Source: Marinagarivorans sp. UBA5870
Lineage (GTDB): Bacteria; Pseudomonadota; Gammaproteobacteria; Pseudomonadales; Cellvibrionaceae
Length of the DNA: 7,216 bases
Assembly (NCBI GenBank): GCA_002432555.1
Contig: DJFO01000366.1
Span: 1-7,216, forward strand
Direction of reading: 5' to 3'
Below, in pieces: positions 1 to 6,115 of this stretch. The number at the start of each line of letters is the position of its first letter. Position 1 is the stretch's first letter. Both the position numbers and the translations under genes were made by a program. Below the pieces are notes generated by a model, which was not told where the DNA came from, made no database searches, and saw only the letters and a list, made by a program, of their open reading frames with translations.

Positions 1-509
1 AGGGTGTACTCGTGCGTGCAATAAATTCGGGTGGCGCCCGGCAGCGCGGCGATTCGTCGCAGCGAAGCGTAAAGTTGCTCCATGGTGCCATCGAACAGGC
101 GACCGCAGCCGGCGGAAAACAAGGTGTCACCGCAGAAGAGGGCGCCCGCCTGCGGCAGGTAAAAACTGACATGGTCCCGCGTGTGGCCCGGGGTTTCCCA
201 GACCTGCGCGGTCAGCTTGCCGAGCAGGACCCTGTTGCCCTCGCGGACCGGGTGGCTTATAAGAGCACCGGCCGGCCCGTAAACCGGAACATTGCCATAG
301 TGTTCGAGCAGGGGGGCAATGCCTGTGATGTGATCCCAGTGATGATGGGTGACGAGTATTCCATCGAGCGATCGGCGGTGCTGCGCAAGCGCGGCTAGGA
401 CTGGTTCGTGGTCCCCGGGGTCCACCACCCAAGTGGCTTCGCCGCTCTGGATCAGCCAGACGTAATTGTCCTGGTAAATAGGCACGGGAACGGCGGAAAA
501 AGGCGTCAT
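1..509 (-). CDS. gloB: Hydroxyacylglutathione hydrolase (glyoxalase II), partial at window edge
   Basis: The second enzyme of the glutathione-dependent glyoxalase pathway: it hydrolyses S-D-lactoylglutathione to D-lactate and glutathione in the cytoplasm. Reading the minus strand from the ATG at 509-507 gives 169 residues that run off position 1 with no stop; family members are about 250-260 residues, so the C-terminal substrate-binding part is missing. The metallo-beta-lactamase motif THHHWDH lies at residues 54-60 (H55, H57, D59, H60). The other metal ligands are present as H109 (PGHT), D128 (CGDTLFSAGCGRLFDGT, 126-142) and H166 (CTHEYT). The N-terminus (IYQDNYVWLI) fits the family's usual start. 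A GGAG lies about 12 nt before the ATG, which is rather far. It diverges from the methyltransferase gene. No lesion is seen. The call is secure from the motifs; only the 3' end is unknown. Confidence 0.95.
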   Translation of the reverse strand, partial: MTPFSAVPVPIYQDNYVWLIQSGEATWVVDPGDHEPVLAALAQHRRSLDGILVTHHHWDHITGIAPLLEHYGNVPVYGPAGALISHPVREGNRVLLGKLTAQVWETPGHTRDHVSFYLPQAGALFCGDTLFSAGCGRLFDGTMEQLYASLRRIAALPGATRIYCTHEYT

Positions 510-515
510 CGCAAC

Positions 516-541
516 TTGTCGCTCCGGTTTTCGTCCATAAT
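516..541 (+). promoter_or_regulatory. Weak candidate promoter for the methyltransferase gene
   Basis: CATAAT at 536-541 matches the -10 consensus at 5 of 6 bases and sits about 25 nt before the methyltransferase ATG. The best -35-like hexamer, TTGTCG at 516-521, is only 14 nt away, which is too short for a normal sigma70 spacer. The -10 element overlaps the gloB -10 on the other strand. A promoter is expected in this 57-nt divergent gap, but the exact elements are uncertain. Confidence 0.25.
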
Positions 542-565
542 AAAAGCGTTATCTCGAGGTGTGAT
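537..565 (-). promoter_or_regulatory. Candidate sigma70 promoter for gloB
   Basis: On the minus strand, ATCACA (565-560, 4 of 6 to TTGACA) and TATTAT (542-537, 5 of 6 to TATAAT) are separated by exactly 17 nt. Transcription would start near 530, giving a short leader of about 20 nt before the gloB ATG. Seen by eye only. Confidence 0.4.
556..559 (+). promoter_or_regulatory. Ribosome binding site setting the methyltransferase start
   Basis: GAGG ends 7 nt before the ATG at 567. The frame is open upstream to 408, but that stretch is antisense to gloB coding sequence, so this site supports the internal ATG. Confidence 0.6.
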
Positions 566-566
566 T

Positions 567-1409
567 ATGGCTATTTTTCGCAGAAGCCTTTCTTTGATCC
601 GCAATCATCAGAGGGTTCCGGACCTGGATACCAATATCACCGCCCTGGAAGAGTGGTTCGAAACCCCGCTCGGGCATCAACTGCTGCAGGAAGAGCAGCG
701 GATTCTCGAGAAAGAGCTCAGCTGCATGTTCGGCTACCACCTCATGCAGCTGAGTATCAATCGGCGCATCAGCCTGTTCAAGGACAGTCGGATATGCCAC
801 TGTTTTGCCGTAGGCGCCGGATCGCCGGGAGGCGGCGGCGCCGTCGCGGCTTACAGCGCGCTGGACGCGCTCCCGCTGGAGGACGAGTCCGTCGATGTGA
901 CTCTGTTGCACCATGTGCTGGAGTTTTCCCACAATCCGCACCAGGTGCTGCGGGAGGCGAGCCGGGTGACGATTCCGCGCGGTTACATCATTATCTTCGG
1001 CTTCAACCCGGTCAGCACTATGGGTATGCTCAAGCCGATCGCGCAGCTCTTCAGCGACAACCCGATCTGGCAGCGCAACAGCCTGCGCAAGTCGCGGATA
1101 ACCGACTGGTTGCAGTTCCTCGATTGCAATACACTGCGCACCTTGGACGGCATTTACAATCTGCCCCTGCAGCGCAAACCCTATTTGAACTTCTCCGCCC
1201 GCATCAATCAATTGTTGCAGCGTTGGGGTGTGCCATTCGGCAACTTTTATTGCCTGGTTGCACGCAAAGATCGCGCTTGCCTGACGCCCATTAGACCGGA
1301 TTGGTCGCGGCGGCCGCGCTTCAAAGCCGTGGGCAAAGAGGCGATTTCGGCCCGCTCGGCGGCGCGGCTCGCCCTGATCAAAACGTCGAAGGCGACCACC
1401 ACCAAGTGA
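567..1409 (+). CDS. Class I SAM methyltransferase-like protein with degenerate motif I
   Basis: A 280-residue, probably cytoplasmic protein of the methyltransferase type 11-like family often found between gloB and rnhA in gammaproteobacteria; its substrate is unknown to me. The C-terminal half of a Rossmann methyltransferase fold is recognisable: [19 protein letters not shown] at residues 102-120, then a helix ([11 protein letters not shown], 124-134) and the strand [10 protein letters not shown] (139-148). The expected glycine-rich SAM loop after strand 1 is missing: the equivalent position ([10 protein letters not shown], about 58-67) has no GxGxG. A run of small residues ([14 protein letters not shown], 82-95) follows where strand 2 would be. 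The C-terminal tail is basic. The ATG at 567 is chosen for its GAGG site and because upstream codons overlap gloB. rnhA follows after 43 nt. The fold is fairly sure; catalytic activity is in doubt. Confidence 0.75.
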   Translation: MAIFRRSLSLIRNHQRVPDLDTNITALEEWFETPLGHQLLQEEQRILEKELSCMFGYHLMQLSINRRISLFKDSRICHCFAVGAGSPGGGGAVAAYSALDALPLEDESVDVTLLHHVLEFSHNPHQVLREASRVTIPRGYIIIFGFNPVSTMGMLKPIAQLFSDNPIWQRNSLRKSRITDWLQFLDCNTLRTLDGIYNLPLQRKPYLNFSARINQLLQRWGVPFGNFYCLVARKDRACLTPIRPDWSRRPRFKAVGKEAISARSAARLALIKTSKATTTK

Positions 1410-1452
1410 CGTCCAGGACCCGTACCCCCTAATTGGAACAAGTGGCCCGCTT

Positions 1453-1887
1453 TTGAAGAAAGTAGAAATTTTCACCGATGGTGCCTGCAAGGGAAACCCC
1501 GGCCCCGGCGGCTGGGGCGCACTTTTGCGCTACGGCAAGGTCGAGAAATCACTGTACGGCGGCGAGCCGGCGACGACCAATAACCGTATGGAGCTGACCG
1601 CTGCCATTCGCGCCCTGGCCGCCCTGAAGTCGCCCTGCCAGGTGGTCCTGACCACCGACTCCCAGTACGTGCGCAAGGGCATCACCGAATGGCTGCCGCG
1701 CTGGAAACTGAACAATTGGCGCACTGCCGACAAGCAGCCGGTGAAAAACCAGGATTTGTGGCAGGCGCTCGATCAACTTACCGCCGCGCACCAGGTGCAG
1801 TGGAACTGGATCAAAGGGCATAGCGGGCACCGGGAAAACGAGCTGGCGGACGAACTAGCGAACCGCGGCGTACGAGAAGTGAGCTAA
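1453..1887 (+). CDS. rnhA: Ribonuclease HI
   Basis: Cleaves the RNA strand of RNA-DNA hybrids, removing R-loops and RNA primers in the cytoplasm. It has 144 residues, a usual length for bacterial RNase HI. All active-site residues are visible: D9 (FTDG), E47 (NRMEL), D69 (TTDSQY), H123 (KGHSGH) and D133 (ELADELA). The basic substrate-binding helix region is present ([12 protein letters not shown], 80-91). The start is a TTG; there is no ATG or GTG at a suitable place, and starting at TTG gives [10 protein letters not shown], which aligns with the known family N-terminus. The upstream ribosome site is poor (GGAAC about 14 nt away), so translation is probably modest. It is followed after 2 nt by dnaQ on the same strand, probably as one transcript. 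Confidence 0.97.
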   Translation: MKKVEIFTDGACKGNPGPGGWGALLRYGKVEKSLYGGEPATTNNRMELTAAIRALAALKSPCQVVLTTDSQYVRKGITEWLPRWKLNNWRTADKQPVKNQDLWQALDQLTAAHQVQWNWIKGHSGHRENELADELANRGVREVS

Positions 1888-1889
1888 AC

Positions 1890-2603
1890 ATGCGACAAAT
1901 CGTCCTGGATACCGAGACCACCGGCCTGGAGCCGCAGCAAGGTCATAGGATCATCGAGATCGGCGGCGTTGAGGTCGTGAACCGACGGCTCACCGGCCGC
2001 CACTACCACCAATACATCAACCCCGAACGCGAGGTGGACCAGGGGGCCATTGAGGTCCATGGCATAACCACCGAATTTTTGGCCGACAAACCGAAATTCG
2101 CCGCTATCGCCGATGAGTTCTGGGAATTTATCCGCGGTGCCGAATTGGTGATTCACAACGCCTCCTTCGATGTCGGCTTCATCAATTGTGAATTCGCTAA
2201 ACTCGGCCGGGCGCCTCTGACCACGGAATGTGGTGTTCTGGATACCCTGGCGCTCGCGCGGCAGAAGCATCCGGGTCAGAAGAACAGCTTGGACGCGCTC
2301 TGCAAGCGTTACAGCGTGGACAATTCTCACCGTGATCTGCACGGGGCGCTGTTGGACGCGGAGATATTGGCCGACGTCTATCTGCTCATGACCGGCGGCC
2401 AGACCGCGCTCGAACTCGGTGCCGACAGCCAGACCGCCGCTCAAAATGCCGGGGTCGTCACCCTTGGCCGGATTCGCCGCGATCGCAGGCCGCTGCGCGT
2501 CATCGCCGCGACGAGCGCCGAGCTGGCCCTGCACCAGGTCAAGTTGACGGCGATCGACAAGGCGTCCGGCGGCAACTGCGCCTGGTTGAAACAAGAAGCC
2601 TAA
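1890..2603 (+). CDS. dnaQ: DNA polymerase III epsilon subunit (3'-5' proofreading exonuclease)
   Basis: Removes mispaired bases as part of the replicative polymerase core, bound to the alpha subunit (DnaE) and theta where present. It has 237 residues, close to the 243 of E. coli. The DEDDh exonuclease motifs are complete: ExoI D7-T-E9 (VLDTETTGLEP), ExoII D94 (IHNASFDVGFIN, 88-99), and ExoIIIe H151 with D156 (HGALLDAEILADVY). The C-terminal segment after about residue 180 is the alpha-binding part and ends in a typical KASGGNCAWLK. GTGAG sits 6 nt before the ATG, and the ATG is 2 nt after the rnhA stop, so coupled translation is likely. In E. coli, rnhA and dnaQ diverge; here they are in tandem. 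No clear rho-independent terminator follows. Confidence 0.97.
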   Translation: MRQIVLDTETTGLEPQQGHRIIEIGGVEVVNRRLTGRHYHQYINPEREVDQGAIEVHGITTEFLADKPKFAAIADEFWEFIRGAELVIHNASFDVGFINCEFAKLGRAPLTTECGVLDTLALARQKHPGQKNSLDALCKRYSVDNSHRDLHGALLDAEILADVYLLMTGGQTALELGADSQTAAQNAGVVTLGRIRRDRRPLRVIAATSAELALHQVKLTAIDKASGGNCAWLKQEA

Positions 2604-2663
2604 GGCCTCTCAGACGCCGGCAGGTAGAAGTGAGGTTCTGCTTTAAGAAACTTTTTTAAGCTA

Positions 2664-2692
2664 TTGATTTGCAAAGATTCGACCTCTATATG
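2664..2692 (+). promoter_or_regulatory. Candidate sigma70 promoter P1
   Basis: TTGATT (2664-2669, 4 of 6) and TATATG (2687-2692, 4 of 6) are separated by exactly 17 nt in an AT-rich stretch. Transcription would begin near 2699, leaving a leader of about 190 nt before the ChpA-like gene. Confidence 0.4.
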
Positions 2693-2707
2693 GGCCGGGT
2701 GCCGCGG

Positions 2708-2720
2708 CGCTGACACAGCG
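2708..2720. repeat. Perfect inverted repeat over the P2 -35 element
   Basis: CGCTG-ACA-CAGCG is a perfect 5-bp dyad with a 3-nt centre and covers the CTGACA hexamer. It could be an operator half-turn or a small hairpin; a 5-bp dyad may also be chance. Confidence 0.4.
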
Positions 2721-2738
2721 GAGATGTTTGCTTAAGAT
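2710..2738 (+). promoter_or_regulatory. Candidate sigma70 promoter P2
   Basis: CTGACA (2710-2715, 5 of 6 to TTGACA) and TAAGAT (2733-2738, 4 of 6 to TATAAT) are spaced by exactly 17 nt. The start would lie near 2745, giving a leader of about 146 nt. The -35 lies inside an inverted repeat (2708-2720), so a bound regulator could block it. Confidence 0.45.
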
Positions 2739-2744
2739 GCGGCT

Positions 2745-2792
2745 ATAAGTATGCGAATCAAAAAGAATTTCGCTGCCCCGTATTATACTTAT
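2745..2792 (+). other. Possible composite stem-loop in the 5' leader
   Basis: ATAAGTAT (2745-2752) is perfectly complementary to ATACTTAT (2785-2792). Directly inside the left arm, GCGAA (2753-2757) is complementary to TTCGC (2769-2773) around an 11-nt loop. Together they could form one stem with an 11-nt bulge on the right side. It would sit at the very 5' end of a transcript from P2. The outer stem is AU-rich and may be weak. Confidence 0.35.
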
Positions 2793-2827
2793 TGAGTTGT
2801 CGGTGGCTCGGGAGCAGGATTCACCGT

Positions 2828-2845
2828 ATGCAACAACAAAAATAA
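2828..2845 (+). other. Five-codon leader ORF candidate
   Basis: ATG-CAA-CAA-CAA-AAA-TAA, preceded by GGAG (2811-2814) and CAGGA (2815-2819). Its stop overlaps the AAAGG that could serve the next mini-ORF. It is too short to judge by coding statistics. Confidence 0.2.
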
Positions 2846-2858
2846 AGGCACCCTCCCT

Positions 2859-2897
2859 ATGTTCTCTGCCCGAACAAATACAGGAAACCCATGGTGA
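2859..2897 (+). other. Twelve-codon leader ORF overlapping the ChpA-like start
   Basis: Starts at the ATG at 2859 with AAAGG (2844-2848) upstream and ends at the TGA at 2895-2897. That stop lies inside the ATGGTGATG that starts the ChpA-like gene, in a different frame. The arrangement would allow translational coupling. The peptide (MFSARTNTGNPW) has no recognised role, and the ORF may be chance. Confidence 0.25.
2882..2887 (+). promoter_or_regulatory. Ribosome binding site of the ChpA-like gene
   Basis: AGGAAA lies 3 nt before the ATG at 2891, 6 nt before the GTG at 2894 and 9 nt before the ATG at 2897, all in frame. By spacing alone the GTG or second ATG is at least as likely as the first, a difference of one or two residues. 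Confidence 0.6.
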
Positions 2898-4606
2898 TGA
2901 CGGCGGACTCGGCGAGCTTTCATTCTCTCAACGTCATTCGTGACGAATTGGTGGCCACCATTGAGCAGGCCGCCCGCGACCTGGAGGCCTTCGTTGCCGA
3001 GGGCGATGGCAAGAGTTTCCAGTCCTGCGTGGCCGGCATCAAACAGATCAACGGCATTCTGCGCCTGCTGGAATTCAAAGGGGCGAGCATGTTGGCCGAG
3101 GAGCTGCTGGCCACCGCCGCCTCTTTGCAATCCGCCGAGCGAGGTCCCCTCTTCGAAAAACAGCTGGAGCTGATCAGCGGAACCTTCTTCGTGCTGTCGC
3201 GCTACCTGGAGTACGTGCAACAGACCGAGCGCAAAATTCCGGTGTTACTCATTCCCTATATCAACGAGCTGCGCAAATTTCGCCGAGAGCCGGTGCTGCC
3301 CGAAAGTTTTTTCTTTCAGGTCAACCTCAAGGCCAACCCGACTGTACCGCCCAGCGACGCTATAGAAGTTCAAGACAAAGATTTCATGCCTCTGCTGGTG
3401 CGCCTGCGGCATATGTATCAGCTCGGTCTGCTCGGGGTATTGCGCGGCAAGCAGGTTAAAGCGTCGCTCGGGTTGATGCGCCGCTCGCTGATTCGCCTGC
3501 AGCGCCTGGGCAACGACAAACCTCTCGCCGTGCTCTGGTGGATGGCGAACGTCGCCATAGACGCTATGTTGCAGCAGCAGATGGAATTGATCGAACCTCG
3601 CAAAATGCTGCTCAGTCGGATCGACCGGATTATCCGCCAGGTGCAAAAGGGTGGCCGGGCGTCCTACCAGGCGGCGGCTCCCAAGGGTCTGATCAAGGAG
3701 CTCCTGTACCTGATCGTACTCTCCGGGGTGCAAAATGAGGGCAGCGCGCGAATCAAGCAGTTTTTCGGCGTGCGTCAGCTGCCTTACACCGACAAAATTC
3801 TCGCTGCCGAGCGTCAAGCGCTGCGGGGCCCGAGCGCGCACACCATCAGTTCCCTGGTGCGAGTGCTGAAGCTGGAAATCAACAATATCAAAAAGGTTTT
3901 GGAATCCGCCTCTCAGGGTGGCCAGGTGCTGGACGATGTCGACGGCATGACCGGCACCCTGTCCAAAATTGCCGAGACCATGGGGGTCGTTGGCCTGGTG
4001 GGCCCGAGCTCTATTTTAAAGGACGAGATCAAGCGCGTCGGCCAGTGGAAAAACGAGCACCATATCCCGGAGGGGGACCTGAATCGGTCCGCCAAAATTC
4101 TGCTGTACATGGAGAGCGCGGTGAATTCCTTGGAGTTCGACAAAGCGGCCGGCGAAACCCTGAGCAACACCAGCGAGGAATCGCAGAATCAGGTGATCGC
4201 GTCCAGTGAATTGGCCCACGCCGAGAGAATCGTGCTGCAGGAGTGCGAGGCGGGCATATCACTCACCAAGCGCGCGATTACCGCTTACTCCGAATCCAAT
4301 TTCGACTCCGGTCATATCAGCAATATCGGCAAAACTCTTAATTCCGTGCGCGGCGGCTTAATGATGCTGAAACGTCCGCGGGCGGCTTTGGTGGTTGAGC
4401 GCAGTGCGGAATTCGTCGACCAAGTGCTGATGCAGAGCGATCACCCACCGGCGCTGAAAGAGCTGCTGGAAACCTTCGCCGACGCCGTGATCAGTATCGA
4501 ATATTTTCTCGATACCGCGCGCGTGGCCTCCCGCTTGGATGACTCGGTGCTGCAGGTGGCCGAAGAGAGCCTTGCGGCCTTAGGGTATCCGGTGCGCAAG
4601 ACCTGA
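2891..4606 (+). CDS. ChpA N-terminus-like protein with degenerate Hpt modules
   Basis: A soluble, mostly helical 571-residue protein with no signal peptide or membrane segment. From memory, residues 1 to about 340 match the N-terminal region of the type IV pilus chemosensory kinase ChpA/PilL in length and pattern: a first helical module (LEAFV at 31-35, LLEFKGASMLAEEL at 59-72), a middle part with LWWMANVAIDAML, then an AERQALRGP segment. ChpA itself is about 2,470 residues with kinase, CheW-like and receiver domains, none of which is here. Three Hpt-like helices can be aligned, each without the phosphorylatable His: K51 in IKQINGILRLLEF, S358 in LSKIAETMGVVGL, and N484 in LNSVRGGLMML. Phosphotransfer therefore seems unlikely, and a scaffold or binding role is inferred. 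Such genes are sometimes labelled 'ferrous iron transporter B', which nothing here supports. It heads a cluster with nudC 1 nt downstream. Confidence 0.7.
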   Translation: MVMTADSASFHSLNVIRDELVATIEQAARDLEAFVAEGDGKSFQSCVAGIKQINGILRLLEFKGASMLAEELLATAASLQSAERGPLFEKQLELISGTFFVLSRYLEYVQQTERKIPVLLIPYINELRKFRREPVLPESFFFQVNLKANPTVPPSDAIEVQDKDFMPLLVRLRHMYQLGLLGVLRGKQVKASLGLMRRSLIRLQRLGNDKPLAVLWWMANVAIDAMLQQQMELIEPRKMLLSRIDRIIRQVQKGGRASYQAAAPKGLIKELLYLIVLSGVQNEGSARIKQFFGVRQLPYTDKILAAERQALRGPSAHTISSLVRVLKLEINNIKKVLESASQGGQVLDDVDGMTGTLSKIAETMGVVGLVGPSSILKDEIKRVGQWKNEHHIPEGDLNRSAKILLYMESAVNSLEFDKAAGETLSNTSEESQNQVIASSELAHAERIVLQECEAGISLTKRAITAYSESNFDSGHISNIGKTLNSVRGGLMMLKRPRAALVVERSAEFVDQVLMQSDHPPALKELLETFADAVISIEYFLDTARVASRLDDSVLQVAEESLAALGYPVRKT

Positions 4607-4607
4607 A

Positions 4608-5432
4608 ATGACTTTTACCGCGATGTTTGCGCCGCAGACCCCCGTCGAACCCGACCACCCGGTGGTGGGCATCGCGGGGCACCGCCTGCTGCTGCTGCGC
4701 GAGAATCAGAGTCTGCTGGCGACCTATGGCGACTACCTCGCTGCCGGTCTGCAGCCGCAAAATGTGCTGCACCTGGGCTCCTGGCGGGGCCAGCCCTGTT
4801 TCGCCCTCACGTTCCCCGAGCGGGAATTGCCGGAGGATTCACCGTTTATCACGGCGAGCCTGCGCAGCCGCCTCGGTTTGATTGCCGATGAAATCTTTCT
4901 GCTCGCCGGGCGCGCTCAGCAGCTGGTGCATTGGCAGGAATTCCATAGGTTCTGCGGCCGCTGCGGTGCGCCGACCCAGGCGCAGCTCCATGAACGGGTT
5001 CTGGCGTGTAGCGCCTGCGGCGCCCTCTATTACCCGCGCATTGCTCCCTGCGTCATCGGCATTGTTATGCGCGGCAACGAGTGTCTACTCGCCCACAACG
5101 CGCGTTTTGCTCCGGGGTTGTACAGCGCTCTTGCCGGTTTTATCGAACCCGGAGAAACCGCCGAGCAGGCTCTGATCCGGGAAATCCGCGAAGAGACCGG
5201 CATAGAGGCGGACCGCCTGGAATATATTTCGAGCCAGCCCTGGCCGTTTCCCAGCCAATTGATGCTGGGGTTTGTGGCGCACTATCGCAGTGGGGAAATC
5301 GCGGTGGACGGGTTCGAAATTACCGACGCTCAGTGGTTCCGCGCGGACCAGCTGCCGCAAATTCCACCCCCGCACACGATTTCCGGTAAACTCATCGAAA
5401 TCTTCGTCCAGCGCGTCCGAGCTCAGGAATAA
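4608..5432 (+). CDS. nudC: NAD(+)/NADH pyrophosphatase, NAD-capped RNA hydrolase
   Basis: A Nudix hydrolase that splits NADH or NAD into NMN(H) and AMP and, as known for E. coli NudC, removes NAD caps from RNA 5' ends. It has 274 residues against about 257 in E. coli. The order is a variable N-terminal domain, a zinc ribbon with C116, C119, C134 and C137 (FCGRCG and CSACG), and then the catalytic domain. The Nudix box at residues 177-199 is complete (G177, E183, R191-E192, E195-E196, G198). The NudC-specific SQPWPFPSQLM follows at 209-219. The ATG is 1 nt after the upstream stop and has no good ribosome site, so translation is probably coupled to the ChpA-like gene. A second in-frame ATG at 4623 would remove five residues. 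The identity is secure. Confidence 0.96.
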   Translation: MTFTAMFAPQTPVEPDHPVVGIAGHRLLLLRENQSLLATYGDYLAAGLQPQNVLHLGSWRGQPCFALTFPERELPEDSPFITASLRSRLGLIADEIFLLAGRAQQLVHWQEFHRFCGRCGAPTQAQLHERVLACSACGALYYPRIAPCVIGIVMRGNECLLAHNARFAPGLYSALAGFIEPGETAEQALIREIREETGIEADRLEYISSQPWPFPSQLMLGFVAHYRSGEIAVDGFEITDAQWFRADQLPQIPPPHTISGKLIEIFVQRVRAQE

Positions 5433-5435
5433 TCC

Positions 5436-6098
5436 ATGTTCTACACGGCGGCAACCCTTCTAACGGGGATTTTTGGTGTTCTGGTTTTGCTGTTCGGCCT
5501 GCGCCTGCTGACCAAGGGCACCTGGTTCTGGGGGTGGTTGCGCGGCATGGGCGGGGTCTTTTTCCTGCTGCTTGCCGCCGCCTGCGCCCTGGTGGCCCTG
5601 GACCTTCGGTCGTATCAGCAAGTCCTGATCGACAAGCCAGTCGCCACCATCAGTTTTGCCGCTGTAGAGCCGCAAGCTTTCATCGCCACTGTAGCCTTAA
5701 CCGATTCGGGCGCAACCGCGGAGTATTATCTGCGCGGCGATCAGTGGCAAATGGATGCGCGCATTATTCGGTGGAAAAGCCTGATCAATCGCGTCGGCGG
5801 CAAACCGGGATACAAACTGCACCGTATCAGCGGTCGCTATCTGTCCATCGAAGACGAGCGCAGCCGCGAGCGCACGGTGCACTCTCTGCGCGATCCGGAA
5901 GAATTTGGCGTGGATCTGTGGGCATGGGCCTACAAGTATCAAGAAAATGCACCTTTGATCGAAGCGGTTTACGGCAGCGCGACCTTTGTGCCTATGGCCG
6001 ACGGCGCGCTCTACGAGGTCGCCCTGTCCCACACGGGGCTGGTGGCCAAGCCGCTGAACGATGCCGCTAAAAAAGCGGTCAATTTATGGATTAACTGA
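5436..6098 (+). CDS. Conserved two-helix membrane protein of unknown function
   Basis: 220 residues that I cannot assign to a characterised function. Two hydrophobic helices lie at about residues 5-24 (LLTGIFGVLVLLFGLRLL) and 38-56 (GGVFFLLLAAACALVALDL). They are joined by a short loop with K26 and R36 near the membrane. By the positive-inside rule the loop is cytoplasmic and the remaining ~160 residues are periplasmic. This domain looks like mixed beta/alpha with many aromatic and basic residues and has no cysteine pair or lipobox. Related genes beside nudC and sohB are, as I recall, labelled 'cation/multidrug efflux pump', but two helices cannot make such a pump, so the label should not be copied. 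AGGA lies 7 nt before the ATG, and nudC ends 3 nt upstream. The gene looks intact. Confidence 0.75.
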   Translation: MFYTAATLLTGIFGVLVLLFGLRLLTKGTWFWGWLRGMGGVFFLLLAAACALVALDLRSYQQVLIDKPVATISFAAVEPQAFIATVALTDSGATAEYYLRGDQWQMDARIIRWKSLINRVGGKPGYKLHRISGRYLSIEDERSRERTVHSLRDPEEFGVDLWAWAYKYQENAPLIEAVYGSATFVPMADGALYEVALSHTGLVAKPLNDAAKKAVNLWIN

Positions 6099-6115
6099 GA
6101 TAACTGGGGGACGCT

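Larger units (their letters stand above)
2604..2890. other. Intergenic region between dnaQ and the ChpA-like gene
   Basis: 287 nt without a protein gene of normal size and more AT-rich than its flanks. It holds two promoter-like pairs, a 13-nt inverted repeat overlapping one of them, a possible extended stem-loop and two very short ORFs, each listed separately. After the dnaQ stop I find no GC-rich hairpin with a T run; the T-rich stretch at 2651-2657 has only a weak imperfect stem in front of it. No tRNA-like cloverleaf or riboswitch core was recognised. Confidence 0.7.

Noticed and set aside
408..566. A 53-codon N-terminal extension of the methyltransferase
   Set aside because: The first 100 nt overlap gloB coding sequence in antisense, and the ATG at 567 has its own ribosome site.
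549..1490. A 313-codon minus-strand frame opposite the methyltransferase gene
   Set aside because: The plus strand carries a recognisable methyltransferase-like sequence with a ribosome site; the antisense frame also runs into rnhA and shows no family features.
1884..2594. A 236-codon minus-strand frame opposite dnaQ
   Set aside because: It mirrors dnaQ almost exactly, and DnaQ has all its exonuclease motifs; the antisense product has no recognisable domain.
2640..2665. Terminator after dnaQ (GCTTTAAG...CTTTTTTAAGC)
   Set aside because: The arms pair only over a few bases with mismatches and are AU-rich, so the hairpin would be too weak for intrinsic termination.
2891..4606. Ferrous iron transporter B identity for the 571-residue protein
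   Set aside because: There is no G-domain motif and no membrane segment; the sequence is soluble and helical, so this label, seen on some relatives, is not supported.
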